Shown: positions 49,932 to 58,407 of the stretch, in pieces
Numbering within the stretch: position 1 is the stretch's first letter
Layout of the letters: each line of letters begins with the position of its first letter
Assembly (NCBI RefSeq): GCF_001984195.1
Contig: NZ_MTQN01000012.1
Location: 2,170,001-2,234,000 of the forward strand
Direction of reading: 5' to 3'
Source of the DNA: Kribbella sp. ALI-6-A
Lineage (GTDB): Bacteria; Actinomycetota; Actinomycetes; Propionibacteriales; Kribbellaceae
DNA: 64,000 nucleotides
Notes under the pieces: model-generated
Told to the model about the DNA's origin: nothing
What the model saw: the letters and a program-made list of their open reading frames with translations, nothing else
The model's database searches: none
Made by a program: the position numbers and the translations under genes

Positions 49932-50428
49932 CCACTGCGCTCTTCGCCGTCGCGGGAGCGGTGGCGCTGTTCGCGAGCATTCTGGTCGTCACCTCGCGCC
50001 GGATCGTGCACGCCGCACTCTGGCTGGTGGTCGCCCTCGGCGCCGTCGCCGGCTGCTTCGGCGCGCTGCACGCGGAGCTCGTCGCGCTGGTGCAGATCCT
50101 GGTCTACGTCGGCGCGATCGTCGTCCTCGTGCTCTTCGCGCTGATGCTGACCAAGGCCCCGACCAACCCGCTGCCGGCCCTGACCACCCGCCGCAGCCCG
50201 TTCGCGGCGGTCGTCGCCGGTGTGCTCGCGATCCTGCTCGGCACCGGCGTCGTGATTGCCTTCGGCAACGAAAAGATCGGCCCGGTGCCGGACGGCTCGG
50301 CCGAGGCGGTCGGCACGGCGGTGTTCCGCACCTGGGTGCTGCCGTTCGAGGTTTTGTCGGTGCTGCTGCTGGCCGCGCTGATCGGCGCGATCGTGCTGTC
50401 GCAGCGCGCCCCGAAGAAGGAGGACTGA
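49928..50428 (+). CDS. nuoJ: NADH-quinone oxidoreductase subunit J (second set)
   Basis: A 166 aa membrane subunit with about five helices. The ND6-type motif AALWLVVALGAVAGCFGALHAELVALVQILVYVGAIVVLVLFALMLT (about 27-73) includes the pi-bulge helix region. The GTG start overlaps the nuoI stop by 4 bp, and the last base of its stop is the first base of the nuoK ATG. The length is on the short side, as common in actinobacterial second-set NuoJ. Confidence 0.93.
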   Translation: MTTALFAVAGAVALFASILVVTSRRIVHAALWLVVALGAVAGCFGALHAELVALVQILVYVGAIVVLVLFALMLTKAPTNPLPALTTRRSPFAAVVAGVLAILLGTGVVIAFGNEKIGPVPDGSAEAVGTAVFRTWVLPFEVLSVLLLAALIGAIVLSQRAPKKED

Positions 50429-50763
50429 TGCCGCTCGTCCTCCCGCTGCTGCTCGCCGTCGCGCTGTTCTGCCTCGGCGTGTACGGCGTACTGGCCCGCC
50501 GCAACGCGATCACGATGCTGATGTCGTTCGAGCTGATGCTCAACGCGGTCAACCTGAACCTGATCGCCTTCGACGCCTGGCGCCTCGACGGCCTGGCCAC
50601 CGGGCAGACGCTGGCGATCTTCGTGATCACGCTGGCCGCGGCCGAGATCGGCCTCGGGCTGGCGATCGTGCTGCTGCTGTTCCGCGGCCACGGGCACGTC
50701 GACGCCGACGCGGCCCGCGACCTGCTGGAGACCGCGGACACGGCGAAGGAGATCGATCGGTGA
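50428..50763 (+). CDS. nuoK: NADH-quinone oxidoreductase subunit K (second set)
   Basis: A 111 aa, three-helix MrpC/ND4L-like subunit. MLMSFELMLNAVNLNLIAF carries the conserved Glu of helix 2, and the second conserved Glu lies in TLAAAEIGLGLAIVLLLFR of helix 3. A C-terminal tail of about 20 charged residues follows. The start shares a base with the nuoJ stop, and nuoL begins 4 bp before the end. Confidence 0.95.
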   Translation: MPLVLPLLLAVALFCLGVYGVLARRNAITMLMSFELMLNAVNLNLIAFDAWRLDGLATGQTLAIFVITLAAAEIGLGLAIVLLLFRGHGHVDADAARDLLETADTAKEIDR

Positions 50764-52523
50764 TCGCGACGACCTGGCGCGTGGTCGGCGTCGGCTTCTC
50801 GGTGCTGGTGATCCTCAGCGCGATCCTCCTGTACGGCGTGGAACCGCAGGTCACGTCCTTCCCCGGCACCGGCGTAGGCGCGGCGTACTGGACCTTCGAC
50901 GTGCGCACCGACGACCTGACCGTGCTGCTGCTCGCCGTCGTCGGCGTGGTCTCGGCCTGCGTCCAGGTCTATTCGATCGCCTATCTGCACGAGCGCGCCG
51001 CGTCGTACACGGCGCTCGTCACTCTGTTCACCGCCGCGATGGTCACCGTGGTGATCGCCGACAGCCTGTTCCTGCTGCTGATCGGCTGGGAGGTGATGGG
51101 CGCCTGCTCGTACCTGCTGATCAGCCACTACTGGGAGCGCCGCGACGCCCGCTCCGGCGCGATGAAGGCGTTCCTGATCACCCGGCTGGGCGACGTCGGC
51201 TTCCTGTTCGGCATCTTCGTGCTCGGCCTCGGCTACGGCACCTTCCGGATCTCCGAGCTCGGCGCGGGTGACATCTCGCCGGCGGCGCTGACCACCGGCA
51301 CGATCCTGCTGCTCGTCGGCGTGGTCGGAAAGTCCGCGCAGGTTCCGCTGCAGACCTGGCTGCCGGACGCGATGCCCGGTCCGAGCCCGGTCAGCGCCCT
51401 GATCCACGCGGCCACGATGGTCGCCGCCGGCGTTTTCCTGATCGCCCGCCTGTACGACGTCTTCGTCGCGGCCGAGACCACGTTGACCGTGCTCGCCGTC
51501 GTCGCCTGCGTGACGATGCTGTTCGCCGCGCTCTGCGCGGCGGCCGCGGTCGAGGTGAAGCGGGTGCTGGCCTGGTCGACGGTGAGCCAGCTCGCGATCA
51601 TGTTCGCCGGCCTCTCCCTCGGTACGGCGGACGGCCGGCATGCCGCACTCTTCCACCTGGTCACGCACGCGGCGTTCAAGGGCTTGCTGTTCCTCTGCGC
51701 CGGCGTCCTGCTGCACCAGGTCGGCAGCGCGGCCTTCGTCGTCCTGCGGCGCTACACGCGACGCGGCACGCTGCGCAAGGCGATGCCGGTGACGTTCGTG
51801 ACGATGACGATCGGGCTCGCGGCGCTGGCCGGCGTACCGGGGTTCGCCGGGTTCTTCTCCAAGGACTCGGTGGTCGAAGCCGCCTGGCACCACGCGCGCG
51901 ACGGGTCGACGGTCGGCTGGTTCGTGCTGGTGTCGGTGTGCCTGACCGCCGTGCTGACCGCGTTCTACTGCGTCCGGCTCTGGCTGTGGATCTTCTTCCG
52001 CACCCCCGCGCTGGCCGGCGCGCTCGGCGCCTTCGAGGACGACGACGCGATGGCCGACGCGGAGGACCCGGACTTCTCCAAGCTGCGCGACGGCTCCTGG
52101 CTGATGCGCGGACCGCTGGTGCTGCTCGCCATCGGCGCGATCGTGCTCGGGTACGCCGATGGCCTGCACCTGAGTTGGGCGATCGCGGGGCTGACGACGG
52201 TGCTCGCGGTGCTCGGCGCGCTTCCGGCCTACTCGCTGTGGCGGCGGGGGGCTGACCCGCGACCGGTGGTGCTGGAACACGAGTTCGGCGCCGACGCGGC
52301 GTACGGGAAGGCGGTGGTGGTCCCGGTGCGCTGGTTCGCGAAGCTGGCCGTGCTCGGCGATCGAGACGTGATCGGCGCTTACGTTCGGGCTGCCGGTCGC
52401 ACCGGGACGCTGGCCTCGCAGGGCTTCCGGCTGTTGCAGACGGGCAACGTGCAGACCTACTTGACCTTCGCTGTCGCCGGAGTGGTCGCCCTGGCGATCC
52501 TGGCGGGGGTGATCGGCGCGTGA
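50760..52523 (+). CDS. nuoL: NADH-quinone oxidoreductase subunit L (second set)
   Basis: A 587 aa distal antiporter-like pump subunit. LIGWEVMGACSYLLISHYWERRDARSGAMKAFLITRLGDVGFLFGI (about 108-155) holds the key Glu of helix 5, and the Lys-bearing region is VGKSAQVPLQTWLPDAMPGPSPVSALIHAATMVAAGVFLIARL (about 187-231). The C-terminal half keeps the lateral-helix region but is slightly shorter than E. coli NuoL (613 aa). GTG 50760 overlaps nuoK by 4 bp, and the stop overlaps nuoM by 4 bp. Confidence 0.95.
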   Translation: MIATTWRVVGVGFSVLVILSAILLYGVEPQVTSFPGTGVGAAYWTFDVRTDDLTVLLLAVVGVVSACVQVYSIAYLHERAASYTALVTLFTAAMVTVVIADSLFLLLIGWEVMGACSYLLISHYWERRDARSGAMKAFLITRLGDVGFLFGIFVLGLGYGTFRISELGAGDISPAALTTGTILLLVGVVGKSAQVPLQTWLPDAMPGPSPVSALIHAATMVAAGVFLIARLYDVFVAAETTLTVLAVVACVTMLFAALCAAAAVEVKRVLAWSTVSQLAIMFAGLSLGTADGRHAALFHLVTHAAFKGLLFLCAGVLLHQVGSAAFVVLRRYTRRGTLRKAMPVTFVTMTIGLAALAGVPGFAGFFSKDSVVEAAWHHARDGSTVGWFVLVSVCLTAVLTAFYCVRLWLWIFFRTPALAGALGAFEDDDAMADAEDPDFSKLRDGSWLMRGPLVLLAIGAIVLGYADGLHLSWAIAGLTTVLAVLGALPAYSLWRRGADPRPVVLEHEFGADAAYGKAVVVPVRWFAKLAVLGDRDVIGAYVRAAGRTGTLASQGFRLLQTGNVQTYLTFAVAGVVALAILAGVIGA

Positions 52524-54070
52524 ACGGCGTACTGCTGAGCATCCTGGCCTTGCCGGTGCTCGCGGCCTTGGCGTTGTGGGCGTTGCCGTCGTCGACGGGG
52601 GACCGGATCGCGGCGCTCTACGGGTCGGTGATCTCGGGGCTGGTGCTGGTCGGGTCGGTGGTGCTGTGGGTCGGATACCTGCGGCCGGCCGGCGCGATCA
52701 CTCTGGAGGCCGGTTTTGTCGATCCCGGCGACCGTGGATCGGTGCCCGGGCGGTTGCACGCGTTCGCCGAGACCGACCTGACCTGGATCCCGGCGCTCAA
52801 CGTGCGCTTCCACCTGGCCGTCGACAGCATTTCGCTGCCGCTGATCATGCTGACCGCCCTGCTGGTCTTCCTGTGCTGCCTGTACTCGCTGCGCATCACC
52901 CCGCGGATCGGCCGGACCCGCTCGCTGATCGCGCTGCTGCTGGTGATCGAGACCGGCGTGATCGGCACCTTCGCGGCCGCCGACCTGATCCTGTTCTTCC
53001 TGTTCTTCGAGGTCGTGCTGATCCCGATGTGGCTGGTGATCGACATCTGGGGCGACCACCACGACCCGGCCGGCCGGCGGCGCGCGGCGACCACGTTCGT
53101 GCTGATGACCGTGCTCGGATCGGCCGTCATGCTGGTCGGGTTCCTGCTGCTCTACCGCGTCTCCGGCACCTTCGACCTGGAGCTGCTCGGCCAGATCCCG
53201 GTCACCGGCGGCCACGGTACGGCGCTGGCCGCGGCGATCCTGATCGCGCTCGGCCTGGCCGTGAAGATGCCGCTCTGGCCGCTGCACATCTGGCTTCCGG
53301 ACGCGCACGCGAAGGCCCCGACGGTCGGCTCGGTCCTGCTCGCCGGCGTCCTGCTGAAGCTCGGCAGCTACGGGCTCGTCCGGGTCCTGCTGCCGGTCCT
53401 GCCCGACGCGACCGCGACCATCGCGCCGTACCTGGCGGGTTTCTCGACGGTGGCGATCGTGGCGGGTTCGCTGGCTTGTCTGGCCCAGACCGACGTGAAG
53501 CGGCTGATCGCGTACTCCTCGGTCGGGCACATGGGCTTCATCGGGCTCGGCATCGCGACGATGTCGCCGGAGGGTGTCGCCGGAGCACTGTTCGCGAACA
53601 TCGCGCACGGCCTGATCACCGGCCTGCTGTTCTTCCTGGCCGGCGCGATCAAGGACCGGCACGACACCAGCGACCTGCGCGTGATCGGCCGGGCGCTCTA
53701 CGCGCGACTGCCGCGGATCGGCGCGCTGCTGACCTTCGCCTGCCTGGCCTCGCTCGGACTGCCCGGGCTGGCCGGGTTCTGGGGCGAGATGCTCGCGCTG
53801 ATGGGCGCCTATCGACCGGCCGACGGTCTGCCGCGTACGACGTACCTGGTGATGATGGTGATCGCCGGGCTCGGCACGGTGCTCACGGCTGCGTACTTCC
53901 TCCGGCTGATCCGCAACCTGAACCAGGGTGACCCGGCCGAGCACCCGGCGACCGCGTTCGCCGTCGACCTGAGCCGGATCGAGCTCGTGACCTGGGCGCC
54001 ACTGGTCGTGCTGACCGTGGTGCTCGGAGTGTGTCCCTGGCTGCTGCTCGACCACTGGACGTTCCTATGA
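52520..54070 (+). CDS. nuoM: NADH-quinone oxidoreductase subunit M (second set)
   Basis: A 516 aa antiporter-like pump subunit. The conserved segments are FEVVLIPMWLVIDIWG (helix 5 Glu, about 163-178), LALAVKMPLWPLHIWLPDAHAKAPTVGSVLLAGVLLKLGSYG-like (about 249-290) and CLAQTDVKRLIAYSSVGHMGFIGLG (about 319-343). It is a complete gene; the other nuoM at the window start is only an end fragment. The GTG start overlaps nuoL and the stop overlaps nuoN, each by 4 bp. Confidence 0.95.
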   Translation: MNGVLLSILALPVLAALALWALPSSTGDRIAALYGSVISGLVLVGSVVLWVGYLRPAGAITLEAGFVDPGDRGSVPGRLHAFAETDLTWIPALNVRFHLAVDSISLPLIMLTALLVFLCCLYSLRITPRIGRTRSLIALLLVIETGVIGTFAAADLILFFLFFEVVLIPMWLVIDIWGDHHDPAGRRRAATTFVLMTVLGSAVMLVGFLLLYRVSGTFDLELLGQIPVTGGHGTALAAAILIALGLAVKMPLWPLHIWLPDAHAKAPTVGSVLLAGVLLKLGSYGLVRVLLPVLPDATATIAPYLAGFSTVAIVAGSLACLAQTDVKRLIAYSSVGHMGFIGLGIATMSPEGVAGALFANIAHGLITGLLFFLAGAIKDRHDTSDLRVIGRALYARLPRIGALLTFACLASLGLPGLAGFWGEMLALMGAYRPADGLPRTTYLVMMVIAGLGTVLTAAYFLRLIRNLNQGDPAEHPATAFAVDLSRIELVTWAPLVVLTVVLGVCPWLLLDHWTFL

Positions 54071-55518
54071 CGATGACCTGGACCGACTGGCAGGCGATCA
54101 TCGTCCCGCTGGTCCTCGCGATCGGCGCGGTCGCCGTACTGATGGTGGACGCGTTCTGGGGAGCGGGTTCGCGGAAGTGGCGGCATCTGAGCGTGTCGCT
54201 GGTCAGTACCGGTGCGATCCTGTTCGGGCTGGGCTACGTGGTCACGCAGCAGAACCAGTTCCGGCCCGGCTTCTGCCGTACTGCGGTCGAGGGACCGGCC
54301 GAGTGCAGCCTGATCTTCGAGCCGCTGACCGCCGGGCTGTGGGCCGTGCTGCTGATCGGCGGGCTCGGGGTCGTGTGGTTGTCGGCGTACCGGCTGCTGG
54401 ACCGGGACATTCCGGTGGGGGAGTACCACTTCCTCCTGCTGAGCGCGCTGACCGGTGCGACCGTCCTGGCCGGGGCACGCGACCTCGCGACGGTGGTGAT
54501 CGCGCTCGAGGTGGTGTCGCTGCCGAGCTTCGCGATGGTTGCCCTGCGGCGCGATCGGCGTGGCTCCGAGGGGGCGCTGAAGGCGTTCCTCGTCTCGGTC
54601 CTGTCGACCGCGGTGATGCTGTTCGGCATCTCGTACCTGTACGGCGTGACCGGCACCCTCTACCTGCAGACCCTCGCCGCGCGCGTCCCGGGTCTCGACC
54701 CGGATCTGCGCCGCGTGGCCTTCGCTGCCGCGTTGTTCGTCCTGGTCGGCTTCGCCTTCAAGATCGCGGCGGTTCCCTTCCACGGCTGGCTGCCCGACAC
54801 GTACGCCGGTGCGCCGGTCGAGGTCGCCGCCTTCCTCGCCGTCGTCTCGAAGTCCGCGGGCGTCGCCGGTCTGCTGGTCCTGGTCGTCTACGGCATCGCC
54901 CCCAGCGGCGTCGACCTGCGCATCGCGCTGGCGATCCTCGCCGCGCTCACGATGACCGTCGGCAACCTCGCCGCCCTGCGCCAACGCGAAGCCGTCCGCC
55001 TGCTCGCCTGGTCGTCGATCGGCCAGGTCGGCTTCCTGCTCGCACCCCTGGCCGTCGGCGACGCGCAGGCCGTCGTCGCGTACCTGGCGGCGTACGTGGT
55101 CGTCACCCTCGGCGCCTTCGGCGCGGTCGCCGTCGTCCAACGCCACCGCCCCGCCGGCCTGCTCACCGACTACCAGGGCATGCTCCGCTCCGAACCAGGC
55201 CTCGCCGCCGCGCTGGTCTTCTTCCTGGTCGTCCTCGCCGGTTTGCCGCCGGGCCTCGCCGGTCTCTTCACCAAACTCGCCGCGTTCCAGTCCGTCATCG
55301 ACGCCGACCTGCTCTGGCTGGCTGTCGTCATGGCCGTCAACGTGATGATCGGCCTCGCGGTTTACCTCCGCTGGATCGCTGAGCTCTTCCGTGCGCCGGC
55401 CGAGGCTCCGTTCTCGGTCAACATCGAGAACTCGGCGGTCACGGTGATCACGACGTGCACGGCGGTTGCGGTGGTCTTCTCGCTGCTCCCCGCCACGCTC
55501 TTCGCACTCCTCAGCTGA
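54067..55518 (+). CDS. nuoN: NADH-quinone oxidoreductase subunit N (second set)
   Basis: A 483 aa pump subunit, shorter than the first-set NuoN (533 aa). Conserved: ALEVVSLPSFAMVALRRDRRGSEGALKAFLVSVLSTAVMLFGISYLYG (about 155-202), FKIAAVPFHGWLPDTYAGAPVEVAAFLAVVSKSAG (about 236-270) and LRQREAVRLLAWSSIGQVGFLL (about 306-327); the usual QTDVKR is QREAVR here, a notable change. ATG 54067 overlaps the nuoM stop by 4 bp. It ends the block; the convergent hexapeptide gene stop is directly adjacent. Confidence 0.93.
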   Translation: MTMTWTDWQAIIVPLVLAIGAVAVLMVDAFWGAGSRKWRHLSVSLVSTGAILFGLGYVVTQQNQFRPGFCRTAVEGPAECSLIFEPLTAGLWAVLLIGGLGVVWLSAYRLLDRDIPVGEYHFLLLSALTGATVLAGARDLATVVIALEVVSLPSFAMVALRRDRRGSEGALKAFLVSVLSTAVMLFGISYLYGVTGTLYLQTLAARVPGLDPDLRRVAFAAALFVLVGFAFKIAAVPFHGWLPDTYAGAPVEVAAFLAVVSKSAGVAGLLVLVVYGIAPSGVDLRIALAILAALTMTVGNLAALRQREAVRLLAWSSIGQVGFLLAPLAVGDAQAVVAYLAAYVVVTLGAFGAVAVVQRHRPAGLLTDYQGMLRSEPGLAAALVFFLVVLAGLPPGLAGLFTKLAAFQSVIDADLLWLAVVMAVNVMIGLAVYLRWIAELFRAPAEAPFSVNIENSAVTVITTCTAVAVVFSLLPATLFALLS

Positions 55519-56139
55519 TCAGTCGGGAGCACCTAGCCGCGGCGCGTTCGGGTGGTACTGCCGTTGCCGCTCCACCAGTGCGTCGTCGAAGTCCCCGGCG
55601 CCGTTGACCACCTCGCCAACGCCCACCTGCAACCCACGCGCCTTCCCGAAGCCCTTGAGCACCGCGCCTCGGTAATCCGGGTCGGGGTGAGTCAGGTCGG
55701 CCCCGCCGGCGAGGACGACGTCCTGGGCGGTGATCTGGCCGAGCACCTGGCACCCGGGGCCGAGCTCCGCAGGTGCGATGACCAGGGCGCCGCTGCTCAG
55801 GCGGACGCCATCGCCGATCGTCACGTCCTCACCGGAAGCAACCACCCGCGCCCCACCCTCGCCGATCCTGGTGTCGTTGCCCACGACAACCGATCCGCCC
55901 GCCTGGACCGAAACGAACGTCCCGGGCAGCAGTGTGTTCCGGTCGCCGAAGACGCACTCGGCGTCCTCGGCGCACTCGACGACCACGCCGGGATACAGAA
56001 CGTTTTCCTTGCCCAGGGCCACGCGGGTGCCGATCAGCACCGAGTACGGGTCGAGCACCACCGTTCCCGACTCGGCCAGTTCGAGAACCTCGGCGACCGT
56101 GCGGAGCCCACGGTCGCGACGCTGCTGGTCTGTGATCAC
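55519..56139 (-). CDS. Left-handed beta-helix (hexapeptide repeat) protein
   Basis: A 206 aa protein with hexapeptide-repeat turns: VLDPYSVLIGTRVALGKENVLYPGVVVECAEDAECVFGDRNTLLPGTFVSVQAGGSVVVGNDTRIGEGGARVVASGEDVTIGDGVRLSSGALVIAPAELGPGCQV (about 28-135). Such folds are typical of acyl-, acetyl- or nucleotidyl-transferase C-termini and carbonic anhydrase-like proteins; no catalytic His of an acetyltransferase stands out, so function is open. The GTG start 56139 is chosen because repeats begin soon after; no strong RBS is visible. It converges directly on nuoN. Confidence 0.72.
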   Translation of the reverse strand: MITDQQRRDRGLRTVAEVLELAESGTVVLDPYSVLIGTRVALGKENVLYPGVVVECAEDAECVFGDRNTLLPGTFVSVQAGGSVVVGNDTRIGEGGARVVASGEDVTIGDGVRLSSGALVIAPAELGPGCQVLGQITAQDVVLAGGADLTHPDPDYRGAVLKGFGKARGLQVGVGEVVNGAGDFDDALVERQRQYHPNAPRLGAPD

Positions 56140-56194
56140 CCGGGGGACTCTAGGGCGTTTTCCAACGCCGCAACCGCCCGGCTCTCCGGCACGA

Positions 56195-56300
56195 GGCGGA
56201 CGTGCACCACTGATCAACCTCCTCCAGAACCGTTGAATCGGCTCGATCCACGCCTGGAGAGCTGCGTCGGAGACAGCTTGATCAGTGGTGCACGTCCGCC
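56195..56300. repeat. 106-bp element with 23-bp perfect terminal inverted repeats
   Basis: The ends, 56195-56217 and 56278-56300, are exact reverse complements over 23 bp (outer end GGCGGACGTGCACCACTGAT, continuing CAA). The 60 bp between contain smaller complementary pairs (CTCCAG near the left, CTGGAG near the right, CCGTTGAATCGG in the middle), so the whole can fold into a long cruciform. It lies between two minus-strand genes and codes for nothing apparent. It looks like a MITE-like remnant or repeated intergenic element; a terminator or structured RNA is the alternative. Confidence 0.7.
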
Positions 56301-56326
56301 CTGGCCGGTGAGACGAGCAGCTGAGG

Positions 56327-57067
56327 TCAGCGTTCCTCGTGCATCGCCGCCTCTTCAGCGCTGAGCCCGCCGGTCGAACCACTGTCGAAGGCGATCTCCG
56401 TGCCTTCGTGATCAGGATGTGCGCCCTCGTCGGGCGTCACCAGCCGCCCGGGCTGCTCCTCGATCGCATCAATCACACCGAGCTCGGTCGGATCAGCCAC
56501 AGTCGGCTCAGGACCATCGAACTCGTCGGAGTCCGTCAGGTCGGCACCCGTCACGTCCACCAGCCCATCACCCGGTGCGCCGGTCAGCGCTCCGTCAGGA
56601 TCCGGCCCATCGGCATCCGCATCCACGCGGTTCGACTGCTCACCAGCAGCCGCTCCCGAAGCCTCCAGCCCCGCCCCAGCTCCCGGTACGCCGGTGACTT
56701 CGGCCGCGCTGCCCTCCGCGAGTTCACCGGGCTCGATGGTGTCGTCACCAGGATCCACCCGGTCGGACACGTTGGCCGGATCGGTCGGGTCGTTCGGATC
56801 CGCGGCTTCGGCGTACGGGTCGGGCTCCGGCTCCTCCCGGTCGAGCCGGTCCGCGAGCGGTTCGGCGGTCGATGCCTCGGCAGGTGTCGTGCCGTAGTCG
56901 AGCGACGCGACCGGGTGGTCGGCCGGCAGGGCGGCCGGATGCGGTCCGTCGGCGACCCGGGCCGATTCGGTGTCGTCGTACGCCGACGAGTCGTCGTCCG
57001 CGGTACCGGGCAGCCCTTCGGCCTCCGGGTCGACAACCGGCCTGGACTCGTTCTGCGCTTCGGACAA
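56327..57067 (-). CDS. Acidic DUF5709-like protein
   Basis: A 246 aa, very acidic (Asp/Glu-rich), largely disordered protein. The core SLDYGTTPAEAST-AEPLADRLDREEPEPDP (about 54-84) and the C-terminal PGRLVTPDEGAHPDHEGTEIAFDSGSTGGLSAEEAAMH (about 206-243) match what I recall of the actinobacterial DUF5709 family, between which lies a variable Asp/Ala/Gly-rich linker. Function is unknown; such proteins are often stress-linked in actinomycetes. It is upstream of the 106-bp inverted-repeat element and follows two more small genes of similar character on the same strand. Confidence 0.68.
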   Translation of the reverse strand: MSEAQNESRPVVDPEAEGLPGTADDDSSAYDDTESARVADGPHPAALPADHPVASLDYGTTPAEASTAEPLADRLDREEPEPDPYAEAADPNDPTDPANVSDRVDPGDDTIEPGELAEGSAAEVTGVPGAGAGLEASGAAAGEQSNRVDADADGPDPDGALTGAPGDGLVDVTGADLTDSDEFDGPEPTVADPTELGVIDAIEEQPGRLVTPDEGAHPDHEGTEIAFDSGSTGGLSAEEAAMHEER

Positions 57068-57145
57068 CGGAACCTCCTGCTGGATGTACGTCGAATTGGT
57101 TGGTCTCCACGGGAGCGCTCGAGTTGTAGCGCGACCGCGCTGGGT

Positions 57146-57484
57146 CTACCTCGGCTGCGCCGGATTCGTCGGCTCGCCGTGCGCTGGGGGATTCACTGCG
57201 GGCCCCGGTTCGGCGCCGACGGCCGAGTCGCTGTCCGGTGATCCCGCGACCTCGGGCTTCATCGCGCCGGGCGAGCCGCTGGTGGGTTGGGCGCCGTCAC
57301 GGAGCTCGTCGCGGCGATGCTCGAGCAGCTCCAGGACGAGGATGCGCTGACCGTGGTTGCGCTCGTACCCGATCAGTTGCTCCACCTGCTGGATGTCCAG
57401 CGAACGCACCGCCGCGGCCAGCGATCCGAACGGAATGTGCTCGAACTCGGGTAGCGGCAGCGCGCCCTGCGGCTGGGTGCTCAT
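57146..57484 (-). CDS. Small conserved actinobacterial protein, LPLPEFEHIPFGSL type
   Basis: A 112 aa protein. The N-terminal half (LPLPEFEHIPFGSLAAAVRSLDIQQVEQLIGYERNHGQRILVLELLEHRRDEL, about 10-62) is a short helical domain that recurs in actinobacteria next to acidic stress-type proteins; its function is not known to me. The rest is Pro/Gly/Ser-rich and disordered. The start overlaps the stop of the acidic 83-aa gene by 4 bp, so they are co-translated. Confidence 0.65.
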   Translation of the reverse strand: MSTQPQGALPLPEFEHIPFGSLAAAVRSLDIQQVEQLIGYERNHGQRILVLELLEHRRDELRDGAQPTSGSPGAMKPEVAGSPDSDSAVGAEPGPAVNPPAHGEPTNPAQPR

Positions 57485-57732
57485 GATCGCCCGCTCGCCT
57501 GCCCGGATTCGTCCGCGAGGTCGCGATCCTCCCCCGCGCCGTCGTCCGGCGCCTCGACCCGGTTGCCGTCGGAGTCCTCGTCGACGCGCAGGGTCTCGCC
57601 GGCCGAGTCGACGATCTCCGACTCGCTGGGATCAGCCGACACCCGGACGTGGTCGTCCACCGAGTTGACCGCCATGGCGCTCGGATCGACGTCGTCCACG
57701 GTCGGCCGGTAGTCGTTCTCGGACTCGCTCAT
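57481..57732 (-). CDS. Small acidic protein of unknown function
   Basis: An 83 aa, highly acidic protein beginning MSESENDYRPTVDDVDPSAM; about a third of residues are Asp or Glu, with no hydrophobic core visible. It resembles the N-terminal part of the acidic protein at 56327 in composition but not in clear sequence. It overlaps the next gene by 4 bp. ATG 57732 is preceded by an AGGCAGC-like weak site. The 150 bp upstream (57733-57882) hold no feature I can name. Function unknown. Confidence 0.55.
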   Translation of the reverse strand: MSESENDYRPTVDDVDPSAMAVNSVDDHVRVSADPSESEIVDSAGETLRVDEDSDGNRVEAPDDGAGEDRDLADESGQASGRS

Positions 57733-57882
57733 CGTGCTGCCTCGCTTTCGCTCGACTCGCCTCCGTAGGTCCCCGGTGCCCAGCCCCATCCCGTGAAAAC
57801 CAGCCGCAACGCCGCGACGAACCCGGCCCGGTGCGTGGTCGCCGCAAGCCGGGCCGCCCGTCGTACCGGGCGTTAGTCTCGG

Positions 57883-58407
57883 GTGATGATCCAGGCGCTC
57901 GACCCCGCGGCCGCGCTGTCGTGCTCGGACGAACTACGGCACGTCTACCGCGCCGCTTTCGGTGCCCCCGGCTACGACGAGGACGCGGCGGCGGCCGAGC
58001 GGTTCGCCGCCGAGCAGCTCCCCACCCACGCCGGCCGAGCCGGCTTCAAGCTCGTGGCCGCCCGGGGCCCCGACGGCGAGCTCACCGGCTTCGCGTACGG
58101 CTACACCGGCGAACGCGGCCAATGGTGGTCCGACCGCATCGTCGAGACCGCACCAGAGATCGCCGACGACTGGGTCGGCGGTCACTTCGAGTTCGTCGAG
58201 CTGGCCGTCGTCCCAGCAGCCCAGGGGCAAGGCCTGGGCGGCGCACTCCACGACGCCCTGATGGCCCACCTCCCGCACTCGAAGGCACTGCTCAGCACGT
58301 ACGCCGACGACCGCCCAGCACCCCGCCTGTACCGCCGCAAAGGCTGGCAACTTCTCCACCCCGACCTCACCCCGACGTCGGCCCTCTACGGCAAGAAGCT
58401 CCGATGA
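57883..58407 (+). CDS. GNAT-family N-acetyltransferase
   Basis: A 174 aa GNAT protein. The acetyl-CoA pyrophosphate loop is VVPAAQGQGLGGALHDALMAHLP (about 111-133; Q/RxxGxG form QGQGLG), preceded by strand 4 HFEFVELAV. FAYGYTGERGQWWSDRI lies earlier, and the family-like LYRRKGWQLL near the end. The acceptor substrate is unknown. GTG 57883 and ATG 57886 are both possible starts. It overlaps the nucleotidyltransferase gene by 4 bp, forming a three-gene run with it and the lactonase. Confidence 0.84.
   Translation: MMIQALDPAAALSCSDELRHVYRAAFGAPGYDEDAAAAERFAAEQLPTHAGRAGFKLVAARGPDGELTGFAYGYTGERGQWWSDRIVETAPEIADDWVGGHFEFVELAVVPAAQGQGLGGALHDALMAHLPHSKALLSTYADDRPAPRLYRRKGWQLLHPDLTPTSALYGKKLR

Noticed and set aside
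53809..55146. 445-codon minus-strand frame opposite nuoM/nuoN
   Set aside because: Shadow frame; both + strand genes are unambiguous complex I subunits.
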